Positions 42,834 through 51,895 of a DNA stretch of 64,000 nt are shown piece by piece. Source of the DNA: Dermanyssus gallinae (lineage: Eukaryota > Arthropoda > Arachnida > Mesostigmata > Dermanyssidae); assembly GCA_003439945.1 (NCBI GenBank), contig QVRM01006018.1:310001-374000 (forward strand), read 5' to 3'. Within the stretch, counting starts at the first letter, position 1. Every line of letters begins with the position of its first letter. Under the pieces are notes generated by a model that saw only the letters and a program-made list of their open reading frames with translations, made no database searches and had not been told where the DNA came from. Made by a program: the position numbers and the translations under genes.

Positions 42834-43634
42834 CTAGAGGGCCATTTTGAGTGTTTCTCTTTCAGGAGTTTTAATTCCTTTGCTAGAGTTTCTGCCTTGG
42901 CCTTCCAATTGTCTTCTAGATGTTCCAGCTCTTGCAGACGTGCGGATGCGTCCTGCTCTATTTTTTTGAGAGATTTGTATCTTTTCTGTTAGGCTTCTAT
43001 TATCTATCTCCATCTGACTAATTCTTGCTACTTGTTCTTCCCAGTCTGCCTTGTGTTTGATTGTCAATTCCCACACCACTTTGTCTAAACGGGTGATGGC
43101 CGCTTTTATGTCCACTTGAGTTGTTTTGTGTTTTTCCTTTAAGTTTTTGAAATGTTGAACCAGTGCCTTGAGATCGGCAAGTGCTTCCTCGTCATAATCG
43201 GCAAGCTCTGTGTTCTTACAGGTTTTTCTTGCAGCCTTGGTCTTGTGACACGTGTGACGTGTGCCGCTCTCTCTTGAACTCGGATCTTCGGGGGAGGTTG
43301 CTACGGCGGCAGACCTTTTTCTCTGTGCACTTGTCCTTGAAGCGTAGCTGCCAGAAAGATATCCGCAGCATACGCTGTCATTGTCTTTCTTTTCCATGTC
43401 GGTGGTCGTTTCACGGTCCTTTTCGACTTCAGCATCGGTCTCGTCATCTTCTTTGTCCTCCCCTTCGGAGACATGCACGTCTGACGTTATGCGCGCTCGA
43501 GAGCCCAATATAGCCTGCACGGCAGTCCTGTCCTTCGCTGTCTCTGCTTGAGCTTGGCCGTCTTTCCTCCAGTTGTTGTTGTCAGCTTGACTCAACTTAG
43601 GCGGGGGCTTACTCGCCCCCTTGAACGGATCCAT
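42834..43634 (-). pseudogene. LINE-B ORF1, N-terminal frame
   Basis: Starts at ATG 43634-43632 (MDPFKGASKPPPKLSQADNN) after an A-rich leader. It is acidic and Ser/Lys-rich, then has a coiled coil at residues about 155-220 (LADLKALVQHFKNLKEKHK, KIQISQKN). It ends at TAG 42836-42834. The sequence continues in another frame (KWPSRRP then VSDTPKAGEL), so ORF1 was originally one protein split by a frameshift. Confidence 0.78.
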
Positions 43635-43766
43635 CGTTTGTTAAACTTTTTTTGCTTTTATTTTTCTCCTTTTTTTTATTTCTCCTTTTTTTGTTCTGTT
43701 TCCGTTTTCAATTTGTTTTGTTCCTTTTTTTATTTTTTTCCTTATCCTTTTTTTCCTTTTTTTTTA
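43635..43766 (-). promoter_or_regulatory. LINE-B purine-rich 5' leader
   Basis: About 130 bases almost purely A and G with few other bases on the minus strand, directly before the ORF1 ATG. An unstructured A-rich leader could help cap-independent or scanning initiation (inference). Confidence 0.5.
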
Positions 43767-44470
43767 TTATATATATATTTTTAAAGATTATAATATGAAG
43801 ATAGGTTTTATGTACATGTATATGCAAATATATATGTGTTTGTTTGTATGCTCACTCGGCAAGAATCTCGAAATAAAATTTATATTTATATATAATTATG
43901 TGTATGTTTGTATGCTCTTTCAAAAAAAAAAAAAATCCAGTTCTGGCTTTGAATTCGGGACCACGCGTCCGCACCACAGTGGCGCTACCTACTCGGCTAC
44001 GCCCTCTGTGTAAAGTCGATAACACTAAGTCTAGTCATTAGCTAACCCCAGTTGATGTCAACAGTGGTGATGGCCGACATGACAACGGCAAAAACAGCAC
44101 ATATTAACTATACTGGAGTGATGGAGACGACAGATCACTGTCAGTGGTTGGAACAATACAGAACTATCTGCCAGCTAACGTAATAATGCAACACACGCAT
44201 CCACTTGTATGGACAAGTTTGTAGTGATAAGCTGTGAATGTTTTTAACAGCTGTTTCTCACGCAACTTGTCTAAGGTCCGTCGAAAGATCGTTGAGTAAT
44301 GTTTTTCACATAAATTAGTCACTTCCAAAAGCACGTTAGTTAGACAAAGATGCACCTGACCAAGACGCGCCGAGCTGACACAGAAGAACTGGCAGACGGA
44401 AGCTCCGTACTGGGATTTTACAATCTTTTCCTGGAGCTCCGCTTAACCCGACCGTCACGTTCGAATCGCA
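43767..44470. other. Insert DNA with a tRNA-like fragment
   Basis: Absent from copies 1 and 2 at this place. It holds AT-rich DNA, an A-run (43922-43935), a tRNA-like stretch (43940-44006, minus) and about 460 bases in which I recognise nothing. Confidence 0.45.
43940..44006 (-). ncRNA. tRNA-like sequence, probable SINE head
   Basis: The minus strand reads GGCGTAGCCGAGTAGGTAGC (A-box-like TAGCCGAGTAGG), CACTGTGGTGCGGACGCGTG, then GGTCCCGAATTC (B-box-like), followed by a run of T (minus strand). Acceptor pairing is poor, so I read it as a decayed tRNA-derived SINE fragment and not as a working tRNA gene. Confidence 0.45.
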
Positions 44471-44953
44471 CACTACCACTATATATATATATACATATAT
44501 ATGAATATATATATATATATATATATATACAAACTAAGTCTCATACAATGGTTGGTTTTAAGAACTATATGTGTACCTGAAGAAGCGATACAGTAAGTAA
44601 AAGCTAACGGCTTCCGATTCACGCCGGGGTTGATTAAAATGTCACTTGCTAACGCGACAATTTCAAGGTTAGCCAAAACGATATTGGATACATATATCTT
44701 ACCCTGAAATCTTTGTTCTATATGGCCTACGCTTGCTATGCAATTTTGGATTTTCGTGAGCGACTCACTGTATGTTTGTAGAGTATGTAAACTAGAAGTC
44801 TAGTTTTTTCTTAGCGATTTCGTTTTCCTACTCTTGACTTTGATTCCACCCAAATGATGCACATGATCCATATAGTGACATTAATTATTACCTTAATTAT
44901 TGTTGCGAGTTCTATATAAATTGCTTGTTACTGTCCAGTAATTGTTAACTATA

Positions 44954-45895
44954 TACGAGGGCGGATCGAAAGCAGATACATATTTATAAAAATAAGACTA
45001 CTTCATATAAGTGTTTTTGTTTCTTTAGAAACAGCTCCCGCTCGCTGCAATGCAGTTGCGCCAGCTGTTACCCACTCTTCGGAACATTTTTTAATGCGTC
45101 TTTTGTGTTTGGTCGCTCCTGCATATTTCTTTGGTCGTAATGGAGAATCCAAGAGTTGCTGTCAGAGTTCAGGCCTTTTGTGTCACACGTTTACGCGCAA
45201 TCTTCATGAAATTTCGAGCTAATATTTTTCACCGACTGTGAAACAAGGTGGCAAAAATCGTAGACGATGATTTCCTTGTACTCCAAAAAAAACAGTCAAA
45301 AGGACCTTGGTTTTGAATCTGCTCTGTCTAAATTTCTTCGATCGACTTTATCCTTGGACGCACCACTGTGAGGATTGAGCGTTGGTCTCGATGTCGTAGC
45401 CATGTGCCCATGACTCGTCTTCTGTAATCACTCTATGAAGCAAGCCAAAGTCTTCTGGTGCCGCTCAAAGGTTCGATTCGAACATTTCTCGGCGAGCGTT
45501 AATTTGCTGGAATTTAAAGTTTATAGAACAAATTTTGCTGCCGGTCGTTTGACGCATCGGTCAAGATTGTTGCAACTGTTCCATAAGATATTTTACTTCC
45601 TCAGATAAAAAAATGTACTCTTCACGAAATCGACGGAGCTACGCACACACATTGTTTAAGGATACTACTTGATCACCATACACAGTTCGTAACATGTGCA
45701 CTACTTTAGAACATATGATTTGGTTTTTAACATAGAACTTTATGCAGATTATTTGTTCTTTCACTTTCTGCCCTCCCAAAAAACATCGTTTTCCTGAGTT
45801 TTTGGACCCGATTCGAACAATAAACGCCGTTATTTATTGGTGCGAAATTTGCCCATTGTGATCTGATAAGACCTTAGTGTCATTTCAATTTTTCA
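44954..45895 (-). mobile_element. mariner remnant (copy 3)
   Basis: Same element as 4661-5610, starting TACGAGGGCGGATCGAAAG. The transposase helix-turn-helix region (about 45800-45600) and the DESW block (about 45430-45370, with GHMATTSRP-like damage) are recognisable. Extra indels have broken the frames further than in copy 1. Confidence 0.7.
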
Positions 45896-46200
45896 AAGTT
45901 CAAAGTACTAGAATTTGCCAATCCACCTTCGTATATATACATGGTCCGCCAGCTAAATCAAGACAGACGTGTGCACCACCAGCATAAATATATATAACAA
46001 ATAAACAGATAACCTAAGATGTGAAGAAGAACATTGACAAAACAGCCGAAGAAAGGTGGAGATAATGACATCCTTGCAATTGTACAGGCAACAAAAATGG
46101 AATACGGCCGAAAAGATATCATTTATTCGAATTCGCAAGCGTCCGGGCTGTTCGCTGACTGTAGGGCCGGTATGCTCAACACCCGACTGCTGGCGGCCAA

Positions 46201-46214
46201 ATACTCGGAAATTG
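46201..46214. repeat. SINE target site duplication (left)
   Basis: ATACTCGGAAATTG, identical to 46394-46407. Confidence 0.9.
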
Positions 46215-46393
46215 TCGAGCCCGGTGGCGTGGTGGATTAAGTCTGCGCCTCGCAACCGGAGGAGACACGTAGGTGCGCGGGTTCGAGCCCCACCGTTGCA
46301 CATTTGTATTTTTGGGGGTCCGTCTATGAAGCAATGTGAAAAACAGTTCCGTGGACGTTAAATCTTGGCTGAGGGTCAGCCCGAAAACTTTAC
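46215..46393 (+). mobile_element. tRNA-derived SINE, copy 1
   Basis: A 179-bp element with a tRNA-like head: TCGAGCCCGGTGGCGTGGTG (A-box TGGCGTGGTGG) and GCGCGGGTTCGAGCCCC (B-box GGGTTCGAGCCC). CCTC/GAGG can form the anticodon stem. The body includes GGTCCGTCTATGAAGCAATG and GTGGACGTTAAATCTTGGCT and ends CCCGAAAACTTTAC. Perfect 14-bp target duplications ATACTCGGAAATTG flank it (46201-46214 and 46394-46407). SINEs are copied by a partner LINE's RT. A second copy of the same family lies at 54037-54228 on the minus strand. Confidence 0.9.
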
Positions 46394-46407
46394 ATACTCG
46401 GAAATTG
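46394..46407. repeat. SINE target site duplication (right)
   Basis: ATACTCGGAAATTG, identical to 46201-46214. Confidence 0.9.
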
Positions 46408-46592
46408 AGAGCGTTCGGTGTAGAGCGTGTGATATAGAAGAATAATCCATCGAACATATCGTGCTGAAGTGCGACGAGCTAGGAGAAGTGAGAACAGTGT
46501 CCCTAGCTGAGGCATTAGGTTTCGGTGATAAACCATTATGGCAAGAGATAAATGAAACCAAACGCAGGCTAGGGAAATGGCACAAATTGTAA

Positions 46593-46869
46593 AGAACTAT
46601 GGGAAGACGCCCCGCTAAAGCAAACTATTGTGTAATTAGGTAGTAATTTAACCATCGTGATAGTCCAATTAATATTATGAATGCACGACAGACGAGGATA
46701 TTTGTTAAAATACATATAATTATACCATAGCAATAATATACAACTATATACGAAGCCAGCAGCACGCTGTATAACATACTACACAGCGAGCGCATCTGAT
46801 TCAAAAGATATTCCATAAGGAATGGTAACTAAAACTCATATATATATATATATATATTTGATTTTTTTG
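46593..46869. other. Unassigned spacer
   Basis: AT-rich DNA with an AT microsatellite at about 46838-46858. Nothing recognised. Confidence 0.5.
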
Positions 46870-47700
46870 CTCGTTGCTGTTGTAGACACCGTTTGTATAT
46901 CACTACAGTCCCAGACAAACCCATTTCACTAAAGACCCTACCATCTGGATCAAGGTTGAATTTTCAAGAAACTCGTCCGACCTTTTATTTCCCTTAATGC
47001 TATTCAACTTAGCGCAGATGTGCTTAAACGGATTTTCCGCCATGGGGCGTCCAAGCCCTAGCGTCTTCAAAGCGAACGGTCTGAGGACTTGCGCGTGGCC
47101 AACATTTGAGTGCCTACGACATCATTCATCTGCCAGCCTCTTCTGCTACGTACCCCTTTAAAATACGCTACGTCGAACCATACAGGTTGTGCATAGGTCT
47201 AGCACAGTTGTATCCCGTTCCAGGAGCTTCTGGAAGAGTCGAAGGCCATCATCGTCATACCGCCCGGCCGTTTTCCGTCGTCGCGGAACACGCCACGCGG
47301 CTCAACAGTCGCCGGAAATCCGGCCGATTGACGGGCTACACCAATAGCGTTGGTAATTTCAGTCGGTCCCGTTCCATGGTCACCGCCGGTTGCACCGGAT
47401 GCATGATAACAGATGATGTGCCATAGCGTCCACTGGTTCCCCGTTTCTGCACTGTTGGGGCTCTACCAACGTTGCGTCGAGTTGCCCAAGGCCGACACCC
47501 ATCCACATAGTAATGTCGTCGAACAATGTACCCTGAGGGGTGCTTAGAAAAGCGTGCAGACAGGCGCAGCCCGTGTGACCCTAGCTGACACTCTAGCTCT
47601 CAGGCGACCTTTTTCCGTGTCATTACGAGCTGAACAGACTATACCGTCTAACTGCTTCTCTGTGCAGGGAAATCACCTACTCATGAGGAGAACACATGTT
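46870..47700 (-). mobile_element. REL-type retroelement E4, old and decayed
   Basis: Minus-strand pieces that align with E1' and E3: RLRARVSARV near 47600, FLSTPQGTLFDDITMWMGVG near 47540, a zinc-like PQQCRNGEPVDAMAHHLLSC near 47480-47420, then SAGFPATVEPRGVFRDDGKR and PGGMTMM near 47320-47250. Here RPDG has become RPGG. PFALKTLGLGRPMAENPFKH and NKRSDEFLENS lie near 47080-46960. Frames change between pieces. It is an independent, older insertion of the same superfamily, outside the duplicated segments. Confidence 0.65.
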
Positions 47701-47768
47701 CGTCGGTGTTGTACATATATCTTGCCGATGAGAGAACCTCCTCGCGAGGTCGTCGTTTTTGAAGAGAA

Positions 47769-47769
<1 letters not shown>

Positions 47770-47835
<66 letters not shown>

Positions 47836-47972
47836 CTCAGCTAATCCTTCGTGATATGTATAACATATAACAATTGTGACTTTTTTTTCAAAAAAAATAA
47901 CGCCATATATATAATTATCTTCCGTATAATACATTATGTATATGTTATACATACCACGAAGGATTAGCTGAG

Positions 47973-48016
<44 letters not shown>
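47770..48016. mobile_element. Short inverted-repeat (MITE-like) element flanked by AT repeats
   Basis: ATTGGCTCAGCTAATCCTTC at 47831 and its reverse complement GAAGGATTAGCTGAGCCAAT near 47961 form arms of about 40 bases (with ATGTATAACATAT/ATATGTTATACAT) around about 75 bases that include a T8-C-A8 hairpin. AT arrays flank both sides. The right arm resembles the CACGAAGGATGAATGATATA module in the duplicated segments. Confidence 0.65.
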
Positions 48017-48302
48017 TATATTGCATCAAGATACAGACATTGCATCAAGTTCGGTATGCAGTTACCCCACATCCTCTATCTACAAATATATACTGTGATT
48101 TGCTTGGCTGCAATGGAGTATATATAGCTGAACTGAAACTCTAGAAGCGTTTTGCACGATCTAAAACTAGGATGTCGATTCAGTTTTTTAGTATATTGAC
48201 TTATATTTAATGGCTTACCTTCACAGCCGATTCACAGCAGTAAACGTAGCCCTCATAATCTAGTGTTTTTCCAATCAGTCTTTTATTTTATTTTCTATAC
48301 AT

Positions 48303-48560
48303 TCGAGACTATGGGAACTGCAGGCCGCCTCACGCTCAAACTGATTCAACGCGTAGGCAGAAGCCTTAATCTTTCGACAGGAGACTCGAGAGCATCCGAA
48401 TTCTTGCGTCAGAGGCTGTCGCTTGACATCCAACGAGGAAATGCAGCGTCAGTTCGGGGCACATTGCTGAACTGGGCTAACCCTGGGTTAGAGAACCCGT
48501 AATCACACGTTCGCACGGAGACAATTGTCCACTCCAAAGTGCTAACATAACGAACTTATA
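48303..48560 (+). mobile_element. REL-type retroelement E5, 3' fragment
   Basis: + strand frame: TFETMGTAGRLTLKLIQRVG, then GDSRASEFLRQRLSLDIQRG and NAASVRGTLLNW, stop at 48500-48502. It aligns with the C-terminal block of E1' (VPIAMETMGPVSRRTRTFIK ... FLRQLLSLAVCRGNAAS). The 3' UTR carries ACGTTCGCACGGAGACAATTG, the shared 3' motif, and then TATAAATAAATTATTAT. It is 5'-truncated at a T-rich stretch. Confidence 0.75.
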
Positions 48561-50411
48561 TAAATAAATTATTATCAGTACTATTTTCTCTTTTCTATAC
48601 ATTTATTCTATATAATAATCCACACTTTTAGTGCGTTGGTTACCTAAGGCTCTCAGATCACCTCACGATCATGTACACGATGACACAAGTGCGATGTACG
48701 ACATGTACGAGTGCCCGTCATAGGCACAGTATTTTGACAAGATTTTGTTAGCCATCCATTGAACAAACCGCCAATTTTGCCGGTCTAACTTCGCTGCTGC
48801 CGCATTCGGAGGTGGACAATTGAACACAAACAATGGATTGTTTGTGGGACGTTGTGCCAGGGATTCGTTCAATGTGACTTGTAATGATATCTTTCTTAGC
48901 ACGGGAATCTTTTTTTTTAAACAAAAACAAGGTCATTTATTTATTATATACATAATTACAACGGTTTGCTATTTCATATACTTACAAATGATGCAGCGAG
49001 TCGACAGTAATTTAGACCTACTACAGTAACCATTTTGTTGGCAAAAAGTTGCAGCCGGAATGAAATTACTGTTGTTTTCCTCTATGCGAGGGTCAAATTA
49101 GAAAAACTAGTATACCCATCATTTCTCGATCTCAATTCAGTCAATCTATATGTTATATACACATATTGCATTCTACATTCCACATACGCATGTTAGCTCT
49201 AGCTATTTTACTTTAAAGCCTAAGAGAAGTATGTGATTTTTTACCATTTATTTCATTTCGAGCTGTTACGTTTAGCCGACATCATATGCGCACTAGGTCC
49301 TAGCGTCAAGTAAAATGCTTGCTGCTCGTATGGTATGATCGATTCAGAGGCGGGCGGCTTTTGTACGCAATTTGTAATAAAAACAATTTTTGAAAAACGG
49401 CATATAACAAATCAGTACTGTAACCACTATTACAAATGATAACTATTTTTAGTTGTAGTAGGTGTTACTGATAACGTACTCATTGCGATGAATTGTAGTA
49501 TTTCTTACAATGTGAGTAGTGTGTAGTTACCGTGTTAGATCATTTACTATTTGCAACTAAGTAATAGTTGTTAGCTTTTGCCGGTTGTGCAGTCGAACTC
49601 TATAAATGCATAGCTGAGAGTGCAACTATCGTAGGAGATTTTTAAGACCACTCCGGGAATGTCCGTAGTCCAGAGAAATATATGCTTGGTTTACAATTGG
49701 TATCGTCTTTACTGCTGACTTCTACTCTTTTCTTTATATAGCATATGTGTACGTATAATTTGTGTTTGTCTATCGGGTCGTTATACATTGGGTCGTTAGA
49801 ATGGAACACGGCAAAATGCGAAGTTGAAATTTTTAATTGGTATTACTGTTTGCTATTAAAGGGGAAGTCTCTGTAACCCTTCACACTCAGCAGATCTGAC
49901 CACGTGCGACAGGATATAGTTGCGTAGGGTTCAATAGTTACTTACCAAATGCTACTTTAAAAAACATTTATTTACTGTTTTTCATTTGAAAATTAGAGGA
50001 TGGAAGTAGGTGCGTCGTTATGGAGTTTATTGAGTTTCGCTCTCAGATGCTTTATAGAAATTGAAAAGATATGCTTAGTATAATAATTAATCTTATACAC
50101 CACTGCCGTTGAAGTAGCAGTAGTGTAATAGAATTTTAAGTAAAAGCTTCAGCTGATTTACATTCACATAAGCAAAATTATACTTGTTTTTTAGCTTTTC
50201 TAAACCCAACGATGGGAGCACAGGTGACCACTGTTCACTTAATTTATAAATTAAAACTCATTAAACTTTAGTTGAATGGTAACACAAAAGACATTATAAA
50301 TTAAATCAACTCTAACAAAATATATGTGTTTGCGAAAATTGCATATGGGTTCCATTTGTCTCAAAGTTTTAAAACTTCTCAATGTATGTCGTGTGATACC
50401 TAGCAACGCAC

Positions 50412-50417
<6 letters not shown>
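48561..50417. other. AT-rich intergenic DNA, nothing recognised
   Basis: About 1.9 kb of AT-rich sequence with stops in all frames. A minus-strand frame at 48902-48669 (77 codons) has no recognisable motif. A T-run at 48910-48919 could mark an old retroelement tail. Confidence 0.5.
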
Positions 50418-50455
<38 letters not shown>

Positions 50456-50485
50456 GTAAATGTATTCGTCGTCTTTCACAAAAGC

Positions 50486-50518
<33 letters not shown>

Positions 50519-50520
50519 CA
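50418..50520. repeat. AT microsatellites
   Basis: (AT)n at about 50417-50454 and 50489-50518. Confidence 0.8.
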
Positions 50521-51547
50521 GCGGCCGGGTGTAATGAGCTGGCTCACAAACACCACGGCCTCTATCATAGCGATTGAGTGACGTTGGTAGAAGCCAGACT
50601 GTCGAACGACCGAATTGACTCACAGATAGACAGCGAATCACGCAGGTATCGCAGCTGTCTCTACGGCGCGCGTGAGAGAGAAAGGGCGAGACACTGACAG
50701 ATAAATCGCTGGACGGATGGCCGGACGGACGCAGCGACAGAAAAACAGAGAGAACTATGGACAGATGGATAGGCCGATTCGACACTGGAAAGGAAAGGGT
50801 GGCTGGCAGCAGCAGCAGCAGAAGCAGGCAGTGGCGAGAGGTGTAGCTCAATGGCGCAAAGCTCAGTGGCAATAGCAGCCGCCATTGTTGCCGCCGCCGT
50901 CGCCGCTGCTGTAACGACGGCAGCAACAGCAGCAGCAGCGGCAATAGCTGTAGTGCGAGCGACTGCCATAGTCCAACGGTAGCAGAGGCTGTGGGCGGAG
51001 CCAGGGCGGAGCCAGAGCGGTGGGAGGCGGCTGCTATAGGCGGAGCTTGAACAGTGGCCGGCCATGGATGATGGTCATGCTAGCGGTGACCAGCAGCAGC
51101 AGAAGCGCTACTGTTGGCCTCCGCGTAAGGACAGCGGGGGCGGCTGTGGTCCGTACTGTTCGTATTGCGGCCCTTGCTGTTGTAGACTACAGCTGCTGCT
51201 GCTGATTCGAGAACTGCTGCTGCTGTTGCTGCAACAACTGAAAAAGGAGTGGGTGTTGTTACTGCTCGATTCCGACTACAACGAGGAACATGTGGGTGAT
51301 AGCTGGAGGCGACGGCGAGGGCGGCAGCGGGGGTGACAGCACCAGCAGCAGTTAGGACTACTGCTGCCCCATCCCCCCCCCCCACTCGCCGCACCACTGC
51401 TCTCATAGCGGTGGCAGTGGCGGCGGCCGCACCAGTGGTAAAATAGTATATAATATTCGGTTGTCGCTCACATCCACACACCATCGTACACACCAGAGTC
51501 CTGTGCGTCGTAGCAACCTGATAGTGTAGAGTTGTATCGAGCGGCAA
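50521..51547. other. CAG/GCG triplet-rich, CpG-containing DNA
   Basis: Rich in CAG, GCA and CTG triplets, with a C10 run near 51375. Open frames here give only poly-Ala, poly-Leu or Gln tracts and change with strand, so none is called. It could be regulatory DNA or an untranslated leader exon. Confidence 0.4.
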
Positions 51548-51895
51548 CAGCCTTAGGCATAGGAACAGGCAACAACAGCCTTAGGAATAGGAACAGGCAA
51601 CAAACAGCCTTAGGAATAGGAACAGGCAGAAACAGCCTTAGGAATAGGAACAGGCAACAACAGCCTTAGAAATAGGAACAGGCAGAAACAGCCGTAGGAA
51701 TAGGAACAAGCAACAATAGCCTTAGGAATAGGAACAGGCAGCAACAGCCTTAGGAATAGGAACAGGCAACAACAGCCTTAGGAATAGGAACAGGCAACAA
51801 CAGCCTTAGGAATAGGAACAGGCAGCAACAGCCTTAGGAATAGGAACAGGCAACAACAGCCTTAGGAATAGGAACAGGCAATAATAGCGTTAGGA
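51548..51895 (+). repeat. 28-bp minisatellite, about 12 units
   Basis: Unit close to CAGCCTTAGGAATAGGAACA followed by GGCAACAA, head to tail. Variants end GGCAGAAA, GGCAGCAA or GGCAATAA. Confidence 0.9.

Larger units (their letters stand above)
38131..43766 (-). mobile_element. LINE-B, nearly full-length R1-like retrotransposon
   Basis: Minus-strand element: a purine-rich 5' UTR (43766-43635), ORF1 (43634-41240), ORF2 (41242-38376), a 3' UTR and a poly(A) tail seen as T12 at 38131-38142. The flanks are AT repeats (ATTATATATATAT on both sides), so the target duplication is likely about 13 bases but cannot be set exactly. ORF1 with three CCHC knuckles, and ORF2 with APE endonuclease, RT and a C-terminal Cys/His motif, fit the R1 clade. 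It is a different subfamily from LINE-A and LINE-C. Frameshifts, stops, an internal deletion and an altered RT active site show it is inactive. Confidence 0.85.
26729..45985. repeat. Segmental duplication, copy 3 (interrupted)
   Basis: Starts in FAR intron 6 (CAAGGTTTTCGAGGG) and holds exon 7, E1 remnant, E2, E3, AT spacer and mariner. It is interrupted by LINE-A (30271-35817), a palindromic DNA element (36861-38016) and LINE-B with flanking DNA (about 38131-44470). The mariner is not cut here, unlike copy 2. Confidence 0.85.
46040..46592 (+). mobile_element. LINE 3' fragment with terminal zinc motif, split by a SINE
   Basis: + strand: IIYSNSQASGLFADCRAGM, LNTRLLAAKYSEI, then after the SINE ESVRCRACDIEE, a stop, SIEHIVLKCDELGEV and ALGFGDKPLWQEINETKRR, LGKWHKL, stop. 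The CxxC-Hx-C pattern after a loading-like region is the C-terminus of a LINE ORF2 of a type common in arthropods. No RT remains. The SINE sits between 46215 and 46393. Confidence 0.65.

Noticed and set aside
43951..43972. GAATTCGGGACCACGCGTCC followed by G resembles a cDNA-library adapter (CCACGCGTCCG).
   Set aside because: The bases fit inside a tRNA-like A-box/B-box arrangement on the minus strand and no other vector sequence is nearby. A read-level vector screen would settle it.
43940..44006. A possible working tRNA gene.
   Set aside because: A- and B-box-like parts are present but the acceptor stem does not pair, so it is better read as a SINE fragment.
47106..47426. A 106-codon + strand frame.
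   Set aside because: It is the shadow of the E4 retroelement, whose protein motifs are on the minus strand.
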